Part shown: one piece after another, positions 10,227 through 18,235 of the stretch
Position numbering within the stretch: position 1 is the stretch's first letter
Layout: every line of letters starts with the position of its first letter
Origin: Tropicimonas sp. IMCC34043
Lineage (GTDB): Bacteria > Pseudomonadota > Alphaproteobacteria > Rhodobacterales > Rhodobacteraceae
Assembly: GCF_003390845.1 (NCBI RefSeq)
Contig: NZ_QMEK01000005.1
Span: 186,001-250,000 of the forward strand
Direction of reading: 5' to 3'
Length of the DNA stretch: 64,000 bases
The notes under the pieces: model-generated
Told to the model about the DNA's origin: nothing
The model's database searches: none
What the model saw: the letters and a program-made list of their open reading frames with translations, nothing else
Position numbers and translations under genes: made by a program

Positions 10227-11690
10227 ATGACACGCAACGCGACGCGCAAGGTGACCCTCGGGGTCGTGATCGGCAGTCGGGCTTTCTTCAATGGCGCACC
10301 CTGCAAGGCTGCGCGCGAGGAAACGCTGGCGCATCTCGAGCGGCTCGGCATCGACGCCTGCATCCTGCCGTTCGAGGCGACGGTGAATGGCGCAGTGCAA
10401 AGCATCGAGGACGCCAAGCTTTATGCCGCGCATTTCGCGCAGAACCGCGACCTGATCGACGGTCTGGTGATCTGCCTGCCGAATTTCGGCGACGAAATCG
10501 CCGTGGCTGAACTGATCGCGCGCGCAAAGCTCAACGTGCCGATCCTGCTGCAGGCCAGCAACGACGAGGTCGACAAGGTCGATGTCAAAAGCCGTCGCGA
10601 CGCCTTTTGTGGCAAGCTTTCGGTTGCCAACAATTTCTATCAATACGGCGTGCCCTTCACCGAGACGACGTCGCATACCTGCGACACCTTCAGCGACGAG
10701 TTCGGCACCGATCTGGAGCGCTTTGCCCGGGTCTGCCGCACCGTGCGCGGGCTGACCAATGCCCGGATCGGCGCCATCGGTGCCCGTACCGGCGCGTTCC
10801 AGACCATGCGGTTTTCCGAGAAGCTGCTGCAGGCCGCGGGCATCACCGTGGTCACGGTGGACCTGTCCGAGATGATCGGCGCCGCATCGGCAATCGGCGA
10901 CGACGACCCGGACCTTGCGGCCAAGCTTGCGGCGATCAAGGCCTATGGCACCATCCCCGGCCACATCACCGCGGCGCAGATCGGCAAGCAGGCCAAGTGG
11001 AGCCTCGCGGTCAATCGCTGGATCGAGGAGAACGAATGCGACGCCTCGGCCATACAGTGCTGGCGGTCGCTGCAGGACAATTTCGGCTGCGCCACCTGCC
11101 TGACCATGTCGATGATGGGCGAGGAACTGATGCCCTCGGCCTGTGAGGTCGATGTGATGGGGGCAATCTCGATGTATGCGCTGGCGCTGGCGTCGGGCGC
11201 GCCCTCGGCGATCCTCGACTGGAACAACAATTATGCCGATGCGGTCGACAAATGCGTCTGCACCCATTGCGGCAATTATCCCAAGCAGTTCATGGGTACG
11301 ACGCCGGAAGTGGGCGAACTTGACGTGCTGGGCGAAACCATCGGCCGGTCGAAGTGCTTTGGCGCGGTCAAGGGCAAGGTCCAGCCGGGGCCGATGACCT
11401 ATTTCCGCGTATCGAGCGACGACCGCGCCGGCACCCTCAAGACCTATGTCGGGCAGGGCAGCTTTACCGACGATCCGTTCCCGATGGATGGCGGCATCGC
11501 GGTGACCGAGGTTGCCCGGCTGCGCGAATTGATGAGCTTTGTCACCCGGAACGGGTTCGAACACCATGTCGCGATGGTGCGCGGCCACCATGCCGACGTG
11601 GTGGCCGAGGCAATCACCCGCTATCTACGCTGGCCCATCTATCACCATGGCGCCCCTGCGGCGCCGTCGCTTGTCTGGCCCGGCCGCTGA
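10227..11690 (+). CDS. L-fucose/L-arabinose isomerase-like protein
   Basis: A 487-residue protein of the L-fucose isomerase/L-arabinose isomerase superfamily. The N-terminal Rossmann-like part includes LPFEATVNGAVQSIEDAKLY, and the middle holds ECDASAIQCWRSLQDNFGC and MPSACEVDVMGAISMYAL, which resemble the metal- and substrate-binding regions. The C-terminal part ends with HHVAMVRGHHADVVAEAI. Such enzymes interconvert aldoses and ketoses with Mn2+. It may be a divergent member whose sugar is unknown. GGGAGGAG sits 6 bases before the ATG at 10227. Its divergence from the ABC/FucU operon suggests both belong to one regulon. Confidence 0.82.
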   Translation: MTRNATRKVTLGVVIGSRAFFNGAPCKAAREETLAHLERLGIDACILPFEATVNGAVQSIEDAKLYAAHFAQNRDLIDGLVICLPNFGDEIAVAELIARAKLNVPILLQASNDEVDKVDVKSRRDAFCGKLSVANNFYQYGVPFTETTSHTCDTFSDEFGTDLERFARVCRTVRGLTNARIGAIGARTGAFQTMRFSEKLLQAAGITVVTVDLSEMIGAASAIGDDDPDLAAKLAAIKAYGTIPGHITAAQIGKQAKWSLAVNRWIEENECDASAIQCWRSLQDNFGCATCLTMSMMGEELMPSACEVDVMGAISMYALALASGAPSAILDWNNNYADAVDKCVCTHCGNYPKQFMGTTPEVGELDVLGETIGRSKCFGAVKGKVQPGPMTYFRVSSDDRAGTLKTYVGQGSFTDDPFPMDGGIAVTEVARLRELMSFVTRNGFEHHVAMVRGHHADVVAEAITRYLRWPIYHHGAPAAPSLVWPGR

Positions 11691-11753
11691 CGCCGAGGTG
11701 AAAGGGCAGGGCGCGTCGTTTGAAGCGGGCGCGCCACGTCCGGCGTCACGTCA

Positions 11754-11789
11754 GCGCCATTGACCGCCGAGGGAAGCGGTCAATGGCGC
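11754..11789. terminator. Strong bidirectional stem-loop between convergent genes
   Basis: A perfect 14-bp inverted repeat (GCGCCATTGACCGC with GCGGTCAATGGCGC, 8-base loop CGAGGGAA) lies between the ends of the isomerase-like gene and the SDR gene. Because it is symmetrical and has no T-run, it could act on transcripts from both directions. Confidence 0.6.
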
Positions 11790-11856
11790 CGTGACAATCG
11801 AAGGTTCTGCGGCGGGAGCGGGTCGCCGGGACGGCCTGAACCGCAGCCCCCGATTG

Positions 11857-12645
11857 TCACCAGCAGCAGAAGCCGCCGTCGACCAGCAGATCGACGCCTG
11901 TGCAATAGGAAGAGGCGTCGCTCGCAAGGAAGATTGCGGGACCGACCATCTCGTTGACGTCGGCCATGCGCTGCATCGGGGTCTGGCTTTCGAAGTCCTT
12001 GGTCTGGTGGACCATCTCGGGCCGGGTGTTCATGGGCGTTGCAGTATAGCCCGGGCTGATCGCATTGACCCGGACGCCGCGGTCGACCCATTCCATGGCG
12101 AGGCTTTTCGACATGTGGATCACGCCGGCCTTGGAGGCGTTGTAATGCACCTGCATCAAACCCCGGTTCACGATCACGCCAGACATCGAGGCGATGTTGA
12201 TGATCGATCCCTTGCCGTGTTTCAGCATCGCGCCGGCCTCGGCCTGGCACGACAGGAAGACGCCCTTCATGTTGATGTCCATCAAGGTCTGATACTGGTC
12301 TTCCTCCATCTCCTCGGCGGGGTTCGCGTTGGCGATGCCGGCCGAATTGACAGCGATTCCGAGCGCTCCGAGATCGGTCTCGGTGCGGGCGACGGCGTCG
12401 AACAGCGCGGCCTTGTCGGTGACGTCGGCGGTCAGGGTCAGCACCTTGCGCCCCGCCGCCCGGATGTGCTCGGCGGTCTCGGCCAGCCCGCCGTCCTGGC
12501 GCCGGTCGAGACAGGCCACGTCGGCCCCGCATTGCGCCAGACCGATGGCGATCCGCTGGCCAATCCCGCTTCCGGCACCGGTGACCAGCGCGACCCGACC
12601 GGAAAGGTCGAACAGCGCCGGGGCGTTGAGCGTGATATCTGCCAT
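11857..12645 (-). CDS. Short-chain dehydrogenase/reductase (polyol or ketose type)
   Basis: A 262-residue classical SDR. The cofactor motif TGAGSGIG is at residues 22-29, NSAG at about 100-103, and the catalytic Tyr168/Lys172 in YNASK with Ser near residues 153-155. The C-terminus (CTGVDLLVDGGFCCW) is typical. It probably interconverts a polyol and a ketose using NAD(P). It is the last gene of the leftward operon permease-binding protein-ATPase-SDR, 47 bases after the ATPase stop, so it likely acts on the imported compound and supplies the ketose to the divergent kinase/transketolase block. Confidence 0.88.
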   Translation of the reverse strand: MADITLNAPALFDLSGRVALVTGAGSGIGQRIAIGLAQCGADVACLDRRQDGGLAETAEHIRAAGRKVLTLTADVTDKAALFDAVARTETDLGALGIAVNSAGIANANPAEEMEEDQYQTLMDINMKGVFLSCQAEAGAMLKHGKGSIINIASMSGVIVNRGLMQVHYNASKAGVIHMSKSLAMEWVDRGVRVNAISPGYTATPMNTRPEMVHQTKDFESQTPMQRMADVNEMVGPAIFLASDASSYCTGVDLLVDGGFCCW

Positions 12646-12692
12646 CTCTTGTCTCCTTCGTGGGGTGCCGGGCTTCGCCCGGCAGAAGCGTT

Positions 12693-14186
12693 TCAGCTGG
12701 TCGCGAGTTCCATGATCGAGACGTCATTTGCCTGCGACCGGTCGAGGATGCCAGCTTCCCGGCCCTCGGCCATGACCATGATCCTGTTCGAGACGCCCAG
12801 CACCTCTTCGAGGTCCGAGCTGACGACGATCACGGCGACACCCTTTTCGGCCAGCTCGACAATGATCTCGTAGATCGCGGACCGCGCGCCGACGTCGATG
12901 CCGCGGGTCGGCTCGTCCAGCACCACGACCTTCGGATCGTGGGCAAGCCATTTTGCCAGCACCACCTTCTGCTGGTTGCCGCCCGACATTTCGTCGGCAT
13001 TCTGCTGGCCCTGGCCTTTGACGCCGAAACGGCCGATGGCGCGGTCGGCAAAGGCGTTGATGTTGCGCTGCCTGACCCAGCCCTTTGGGGCGACCGACTG
13101 GAAATTCGCGTAGCCGATGTTCTCGGCGATGCTGTGGCTCAGCACCAGTCCCTGCAGCTTCCGGTCTTCGGGCACGAGCACCATCCCGTGACGGATCGAC
13201 TCGGCCGGCGAGCGCGGTGTGATCTCGCGTCCCTCCAGATGCACCGATCCCGAGCGGATCGGATCGGCCCCGGTGATCGCCCGGACCAGATCGGTCCGTC
13301 CGGCACCGACCAGCCCGGCAATGCCGAAGACCTCGCCCCTGCGGACCGTAAAACTGACATCCTCGAAGGCGCCGGTGGCCGAACAGAGGTTCTTCACCTC
13401 CAGCACGGTCTCGGGCCTCGGTTGCGGGAAAGTCGGGAACATCCGGCCCATCTCGCGGCCGACCATGCTCTCGACAATGGTGCGGACAGGGACGTCGCCG
13501 CTGTCGAATTCCTGGACCTTGTCGCCGTCGCGCATGACGACAATGCGATCCGCAACGCGGCGAATTTCTTCCAGCCGGTGCGAAATATAGATGATGCCGA
13601 CGCCATCGGCGCGCAGTCGGTCGATCTGCTCGAACAGCCGTTCGGTCTCGGCGCCGCCAAGGGCCGCGGTCGGCTCGTCGAGGATCAGCAGGCGCGCGTT
13701 CAGCGTCAGCGCCTTGGCGATCTCGACCAGTTGCTGATTGGCGGTCGACAGCCCTTCGACAAGCCGCGAGGCTGGCAGATCGAGCCCGAGCCGCTGCAAT
13801 TGTTCCTGTGCCATCTCTTCCATCAGCCGGCGATCGATGCTGCCGGGCTTTTTCGGCCAGCGACCGACAAAGACGTTCTCGGCAATCGACAGATATGGCA
13901 GCAGGCGAAGTTCCTGATGGATCAGCCCCAGACCGCAGTCGATGGCCTGACGGGGGTTGGCGGGCGCGAAGGGCGCGCCCTGCCATGTCATGGTTCCCGA
14001 ACTGGGCGCGATGGTGCCACAGATGATGTTGGAAACCGTCGATTTCCCGGCACCGTTTTCTCCAAGCAGCGCAACGACCTCCCCCGCATGAATATCGAGG
14101 TCGATGCCATGCAGGATCTCGAGCGATCCATAGCTCTTCTTGATATTGCGGAGGGACAGGATGGGAGGTTCGGTCTTGGTTGCCAT
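12693..14186 (-). CDS. Ribose-type sugar ABC transporter ATP-binding protein (two ATPase domains)
   Basis: A 497-residue twin ATPase of the RbsA/MglA family. Domain 1 has Walker A GENGAGKST at residues 42-50, and LSTANQQLVEIAKAL with Walker B LILDEPTAALGG. Domain 2 has GLVGAGRTD, the signature MSGGNQQKVVLAKWLA and Walker B VVLDEPTRGIDVGA. I chose the ATG at 14186 (MATKTEPP) because AAAAAGGG precedes it; a GTG 18 bases upstream is also possible. It couples ATP hydrolysis to uptake with the permease at 15.3-16.3 kb. Confidence 0.92.
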   Translation of the reverse strand: MATKTEPPILSLRNIKKSYGSLEILHGIDLDIHAGEVVALLGENGAGKSTVSNIICGTIAPSSGTMTWQGAPFAPANPRQAIDCGLGLIHQELRLLPYLSIAENVFVGRWPKKPGSIDRRLMEEMAQEQLQRLGLDLPASRLVEGLSTANQQLVEIAKALTLNARLLILDEPTAALGGAETERLFEQIDRLRADGVGIIYISHRLEEIRRVADRIVVMRDGDKVQEFDSGDVPVRTIVESMVGREMGRMFPTFPQPRPETVLEVKNLCSATGAFEDVSFTVRRGEVFGIAGLVGAGRTDLVRAITGADPIRSGSVHLEGREITPRSPAESIRHGMVLVPEDRKLQGLVLSHSIAENIGYANFQSVAPKGWVRQRNINAFADRAIGRFGVKGQGQQNADEMSGGNQQKVVLAKWLAHDPKVVVLDEPTRGIDVGARSAIYEIIVELAEKGVAVIVVSSDLEEVLGVSNRIMVMAEGREAGILDRSQANDVSIMELATS

Positions 14187-14240
14187 TGCGCTACCCTTTT
14201 TCACCGGTCTTCGATCGGGTTTCGAGAACGTCGCCTGGGT

Positions 14241-15173
14241 TTACGGGTGGTTCGCGATGAAGGGTTCGACGTTTTCCTTCGTGGTCAGCGTCGCGGGCAG
14301 CAGCTGCTCGGCCGGGACCTCTTCGCCGTTCACCAGCTTGATGGCGCTGTCGACGGCCAGTTGGCCGAAATACTGCGTCCGCTGGGTGCTGGTGGCGTCA
14401 AAGACACCGTCGCGCAGAGCTTCGAGCGCGGCAGTATCGCCGTCGAAGCCGAAGACCCAGATCCGCTGCGGCAGGTTGGCGACCTTCACCGCCTGAGCCG
14501 CGCCAAGTGCCAGCGCATCGGCCTGACCCCAGACCAGGGTCACGTCAGGATGGGCCTGAAGCATGTTCTGGGTCATCTGGAAGCCTTCGTCCTGCGACCA
14601 GATCTGGCTGAACTGCTCGGCGACGACCTTGATGCCGGGGAATTCTTCCATCGCCTGGGTGCAGCCCTTGGAGCGATCGACCTCGGGCGTGGTGCCCTTC
14701 TGGCCGTGAACGATGACCATGTCGCCCGAACCGCCGGCCTGTTCGAACATGTATTTGCAGATCTCATAGGCCGAGACGACGCTGTCAGAGGCGATGAAGG
14801 TATCGCCGGGCTCACCTTCGGCGTTGCGGTCGACGTTGACGACCGGGATCCCCTGAGCGTGGGCAAGCCGGACCGGCACGGTCGCAGCGGCGGCGCCGGC
14901 GGGAATATAGATCAGCGCGTCGATGCCCTGGGTCAGAAGGTCCTGCACCTGGCTGACCTGGGTCGCGCTGTCGCCCTTGGCGTCGACGGTGATCACCTCG
15001 ATCCCCTTCTCGCTGGCATAGGCCTCGACCGATTGTTTGATCTGGTTGAAGAAGTTGGCCTGAAGGTTCGCGACGGCAAGGCCGATCTTCTCGGGTTGCG
15101 CCGAGGCGGCAAGCGGGGTCAGCGCGGTCGTCGCGACGGCTATGGCGGCCAGCAGGGATTTCTTGAAAGTCAT
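14241..15173 (-). CDS. Sugar-binding periplasmic protein of ribose-type ABC importer
   Basis: A 310-residue RbsB-type binding protein. The Sec signal MTFKKSLLAAIAVATTALTP ends near residue 25 (ASA). The mature start PEKIGLAVANLQANFFNQIK, the block DALIYIPAGAAAATVPVRLA and VWGQADALALGAAQAVK belong to the periplasmic-binding-protein-1 fold. It binds the substrate for the importer whose permease is encoded just upstream and whose ATPase is just downstream. Unlike the other binding-protein genes in this window it is not first in its operon and has no strong stem-loop right after it. The substrate is unknown. Confidence 0.92.
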   Translation of the reverse strand: MTFKKSLLAAIAVATTALTPLAASAQPEKIGLAVANLQANFFNQIKQSVEAYASEKGIEVITVDAKGDSATQVSQVQDLLTQGIDALIYIPAGAAAATVPVRLAHAQGIPVVNVDRNAEGEPGDTFIASDSVVSAYEICKYMFEQAGGSGDMVIVHGQKGTTPEVDRSKGCTQAMEEFPGIKVVAEQFSQIWSQDEGFQMTQNMLQAHPDVTLVWGQADALALGAAQAVKVANLPQRIWVFGFDGDTAALEALRDGVFDATSTQRTQYFGQLAVDSAIKLVNGEEVPAEQLLPATLTTKENVEPFIANHP

Positions 15174-15256
15174 GTCGGGTCTCCTCCGTTGGGGTATCCG
15201 GTTGCCGCCTCCTGTGCAGCTTCCGAAGATTTCCGGCGACCGGCCGGGCGGGTGGT

Positions 15257-15276
15257 CGGCGGCAGTCCTGCCGCCG
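15257..15276 (-). terminator. Small stem-loop between permease and binding-protein genes
   Basis: CGGCGGCA and TGCCGCCG form an 8-bp perfect stem with a 4-base loop in the 121-base gap between the permease stop and the binding-protein start. It may tune relative expression or protect the mRNA; there is no T-run. Confidence 0.4.
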
Positions 15277-15294
15277 ATCCGTTTGGGCTTGGGA

Positions 15295-16269
15295 TCAGCG
15301 CTTCTTCAGCGCCTCGGCGGCGACCGCCATCGCGATCACGACGCCGATCACGACCTGCTGGGTGAAGGGCGAAACGCCGAGCAGGTTCAGGCCGTTGCGC
15401 AGCACGCCGATAATCAGCACGCCGATGACGGTTCCCGCGATGCCGCCGGTGCCGCCCGAAAGGCTGGTGCCGCCGATGACGACCGCGGCGATCGTGTCGA
15501 GTTCATAGGTGAACCCCGAACTTGGCTGCACCGAGTCGAGCCTTGCGGCCAGAACGATCCCGGCCAGGCCCGAAAGCAGCGCCGACATCGTGTAGACCCC
15601 GATGGTCATCAGCTTGACGTTGATCCCGGCCAAACGCGCGACCTCGGGGTTGCCGCCAATGGCATACAGGCTGCGACCTCCGGTGGTGTTGCGCAGAAAA
15701 ATCCAGCCGGCAATGAAGACCGCGAACATCAGTCCGACCGTCACGGTCAGGAAGCCGCCGTGGCGGACGATGGCCATCAGATTGAACCAGCTCGGAAAAC
15801 CTACGATCTGCTGCCCGTCGGTGATCATGTTTGCAAGGCCGCGGGCGACCGACATCATGGCAAGGGTCGAAATGAAGGCCGGAACGCCGAAGTTGGTGAT
15901 CAGCAGGCCGGTTATCACGCCGGCGAAAGCCGCGACGACCAGCGCCAGGACCATTGCGAGCGGCAGCGCGATGCCGACCACATTCGACATGTATCCCATC
16001 ACCATCATCGCCAGCGCCAGAACCGATCCCACGGCAAGGTCGATCCCGCCGATCAGGATCACGAAGGTCATGCCAACGGCCATGATGCCGAGGACGGTGA
16101 TCTGATCGAGCACGTTGAGAAGGTTTCGGCTGGTGAAGAAGGAATCGGTCGCAAAGCTGAGGAAGGCGCTCAGCAGCAGCAGACCGACAAGCGGCCCGGT
16201 TGCTCCGCGCAGGGAAAACAGGCTTGCGACAGAAGCCTTCATCGGACCGTTCTTGGCGATCGCAGTCAT
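15295..16269 (-). CDS. Ribose-type ABC transporter permease
   Basis: A 324-residue multi-span protein of the RbsC/XylH family. Diagnostic segments are MTFVILIGGIDLAVGSVLAL, GLLITNFGVPAFISTLAMMS and AAVVIGGTSLSGGTGGIAG near the C-terminus. It is first in the leftward operon with the binding protein, ATPase and SDR. GGGAGGAACCG sits just before the ATG. It faces the divergent transketolase genes across a 178-base promoter region that carries putative SorC-regulator sites, so importer and enzymes are probably co-controlled. Confidence 0.92.
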   Translation of the reverse strand: MTAIAKNGPMKASVASLFSLRGATGPLVGLLLLSAFLSFATDSFFTSRNLLNVLDQITVLGIMAVGMTFVILIGGIDLAVGSVLALAMMVMGYMSNVVGIALPLAMVLALVVAAFAGVITGLLITNFGVPAFISTLAMMSVARGLANMITDGQQIVGFPSWFNLMAIVRHGGFLTVTVGLMFAVFIAGWIFLRNTTGGRSLYAIGGNPEVARLAGINVKLMTIGVYTMSALLSGLAGIVLAARLDSVQPSSGFTYELDTIAAVVIGGTSLSGGTGGIAGTVIGVLIIGVLRNGLNLLGVSPFTQQVVIGVVIAMAVAAEALKKR

Positions 16270-16447
16270 CGGTTCCTCCCGGAGCGTATATTTATGCAGT
16301 CTTGATGGAACATCCGTAGCCGAGGGAGGCGATGGCTGTCAAATCATTTCTTAACGATCCATCGTGTTCGGGCTCGAACAATGGTCTTGACAGCTACGGA
16401 GAAAAGCATGTTTAACTATGATGGAATAAAAATTCATGGAGAGAACG
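16270..16447. promoter_or_regulatory. Divergent promoter with putative SorC-type operators
   Basis: On the plus strand TTGACA (16387-16392) is followed after 18 bases by TTTAAC (16411-16416), a fair sigma-70-like promoter for the transketolase genes. Right after it lies ATGGAATAAAAATTCATGG (16421-16439), an inverted repeat GAAT-N4-ATTC. Nearly the same site recurs at 19700-19717 before the SorC-type regulator, and a third related core (ATAAATAT on the minus strand, 16288-16295) lies on the importer side. On the minus strand TTGACA at 16342-16337 could serve the importer operon. The repeated site is likely the operator of the regulator at 19.8 kb. Confidence 0.55.
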
Positions 16448-17269
16448 ATGACCCCTCAAGATCTCCGAGCCATGGCGAACCGGATTCGCCGCCGCGACCT
16501 ACAGGCCGTCTACGAGGCGGGTGCCGGGCATATCGGAGGCGAGATGTCGGTGATCGACATCCTCACCGCACTCTATTTCGATGTCCTGAACGTCGATCCC
16601 GGCAATCCGCTCGACCCGGACCGCGACCGTTTCGTGCTGAGCAAGGGACACACGGCCTGCGCGCTCTATGTCACGCTGGCCGAGAAGGGGTTCATCCCGA
16701 AGGAAGAGATCTCGACCTTCCTGAAGCCGCATTCGCGGCTGAATGGGCACCCAAATCGCACCAAGGTTCCCGGCGTTGAAACCAACACCGGTCCGCTCGG
16801 CCACGGGCTTCCGGTTGCGGTCGGAATGGCCGCGGCGGCCAAGCTGAGCAATGCCGCATGGCAGACCTATGTGGTCACCGGCGATGGCGAAATGCAGGAA
16901 GGCAGCAACTGGGAAGCGATCATGGCCGCCAAGCAGTTCAAGCTCGACAACCTGACGCTGATCATCGACCACAACCGGCTGCAACAGGGCGCCAAGCTGG
17001 CCGAAACCAACGATATCGCCCCGATCGCCCCCAAGCTCGAGGCTTTCGGTTGGGCGGTGCAGGAGATCGACGGCCACGACATGGATCAAATCCTGAAGGC
17101 CCTGTCGCCCGAGACCGTCGTGCCGGGCAAGCCCAGGGGGATCATCGCGCATACCCACAAGGGCAACGGCATTTCCTTCATGTCCGACAATGTCGCGTGG
17201 CATCACAAGGTGCCGAATGCAGAGCAGTACAAACAGGCCATGGCCGAACTCGAGGAGGCTGCCCAATGA
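16448..17269 (+). CDS. Transketolase, N-terminal (thiamin-diphosphate-binding) subunit
   Basis: A 273-residue protein equal to the N-terminal domain of transketolase. The thiamin-diphosphate motif starts GDGEMQEGSNWEA (about residues 143-155) and ends with the NLTLIIDHN stretch. GAGHIGGEMS and LSKGHTACALY are further conserved blocks, and HPN..VPGVETNTGPLGHGL completes the active site. It transfers two-carbon ketol units as a heteromer with the next gene, which it overlaps by four bases (ATGA). I chose the ATG at 16448 because GGAGAG lies just upstream. With an FGGY kinase downstream, the donor is probably a ketose phosphate derived from the imported sugar. Confidence 0.92.
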   Translation: MTPQDLRAMANRIRRRDLQAVYEAGAGHIGGEMSVIDILTALYFDVLNVDPGNPLDPDRDRFVLSKGHTACALYVTLAEKGFIPKEEISTFLKPHSRLNGHPNRTKVPGVETNTGPLGHGLPVAVGMAAAAKLSNAAWQTYVVTGDGEMQEGSNWEAIMAAKQFKLDNLTLIIDHNRLQQGAKLAETNDIAPIAPKLEAFGWAVQEIDGHDMDQILKALSPETVVPGKPRGIIAHTHKGNGISFMSDNVAWHHKVPNAEQYKQAMAELEEAAQ

Positions 17270-18225
17270 ACGCCGTGACCGAAGCCGTCAAGCTCCACGA
17301 CTGCCGGGATGCCTTCACAGCGACGCTTGAAGCGATGGCGGCCGACGACCCGAGGATCGTCGCGGTCTGCAACGACTCGGTCGGGTCGAGCAAGCTGAAC
17401 CAGTTCCGCGACAGGTTTCCCGACCGCCTCGTGAACGTCGGCATCGCCGAACAGAACATGATCGGCGTCAGCGCGGGCCTCGCCAATGGCGGCAAGATCC
17501 CGTTCGTCTGTGGCGCTGCCTGCTTCCTGACCGGCCGGGGGCTGGAACAGATCAAGGCCGACATCGCCTATTCCGACGCCAACGTGAAGCTGGTCGGGAT
17601 CAGCGCCGGCATGGCCTATGGCGAGCTTGGCCCGACCCACCATTCGACCGAAGACTTCGCCTGGATCCGGGCGATCCCGAACATCGCTGTCGTTGCCCCC
17701 TGCGACAACATCGAAACCGCGGCCGCCATCGCCTTTGCGGCGGAGTACACGGGGCCGATCTTCCTGCGGCTCAGCCGTGTCGGCGTGCCGCAACTGCTGC
17801 CCGACGACCACAGGTTCGAACTCGGCAAGGCCGACACGCTGCGCAACGGCAGCGATGTCACGATCATTGCGAACGGTGTCTTGACCCACCGCGCCCTGGA
17901 CGCGGCAGAGCTTCTGGCCGCCAGAGGGATTGAGGCGCGGGTTCTCAACATGGCTACCGTCCGTCCGATCGACGAGGCCGCGATTGTCAGCGCCGCCGAG
18001 GAAACCGGCGCGATCCTCACCTGTGAAGAACACACTACCTTTGGCGGTCTTGGAAGCGCGGTTGCAGAGGTGGTCGTCGATATGGCGCCCGTTCCGATGA
18101 AACGGCTCGGCGTTCCGGGCATCTTCCCCCCGACCGGTTCGGAGAACTTTCTGCTCGACGAATTCGGCATGTCACCCGACGGCATCGCGGAAGCGGCCGC
18201 CCGGTTGATGCAACGGAAGGCCTAG
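17266..18225 (+). CDS. Transketolase, C-terminal subunit
   Basis: A 319-residue protein that matches the pyrimidine-binding and C-terminal domains of transketolase. It has NVGIAEQNMIGVSAGLANGG near residues 63-82, containing the conserved Glu that activates thiamin diphosphate, then GPTHHSTEDFAWIRAIPNIA, and a C-terminal domain with GVPGIFPPTGSENFLL. It completes the enzyme with the preceding subunit. Split transketolases of this kind occur in specialised sugar pathways; the apulose-4-phosphate and sulfo-sugar transketolases are examples. Ten bases separate its stop from the FGGY kinase start. Confidence 0.92.
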   Translation: MNAVTEAVKLHDCRDAFTATLEAMAADDPRIVAVCNDSVGSSKLNQFRDRFPDRLVNVGIAEQNMIGVSAGLANGGKIPFVCGAACFLTGRGLEQIKADIAYSDANVKLVGISAGMAYGELGPTHHSTEDFAWIRAIPNIAVVAPCDNIETAAAIAFAAEYTGPIFLRLSRVGVPQLLPDDHRFELGKADTLRNGSDVTIIANGVLTHRALDAAELLAARGIEARVLNMATVRPIDEAAIVSAAEETGAILTCEEHTTFGGLGSAVAEVVVDMAPVPMKRLGVPGIFPPTGSENFLLDEFGMSPDGIAEAAARLMQRKA

Positions 18226-18235
18226 GAGGGGCGAC

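Noticed and set aside
12660-15365. A 901-residue open frame on the plus strand across the ATPase and binding-protein genes
   Set aside because: It lies entirely opposite two clearly recognisable genes and has shadow-type composition (Asp, Arg, Gly, His rich) with no domain.
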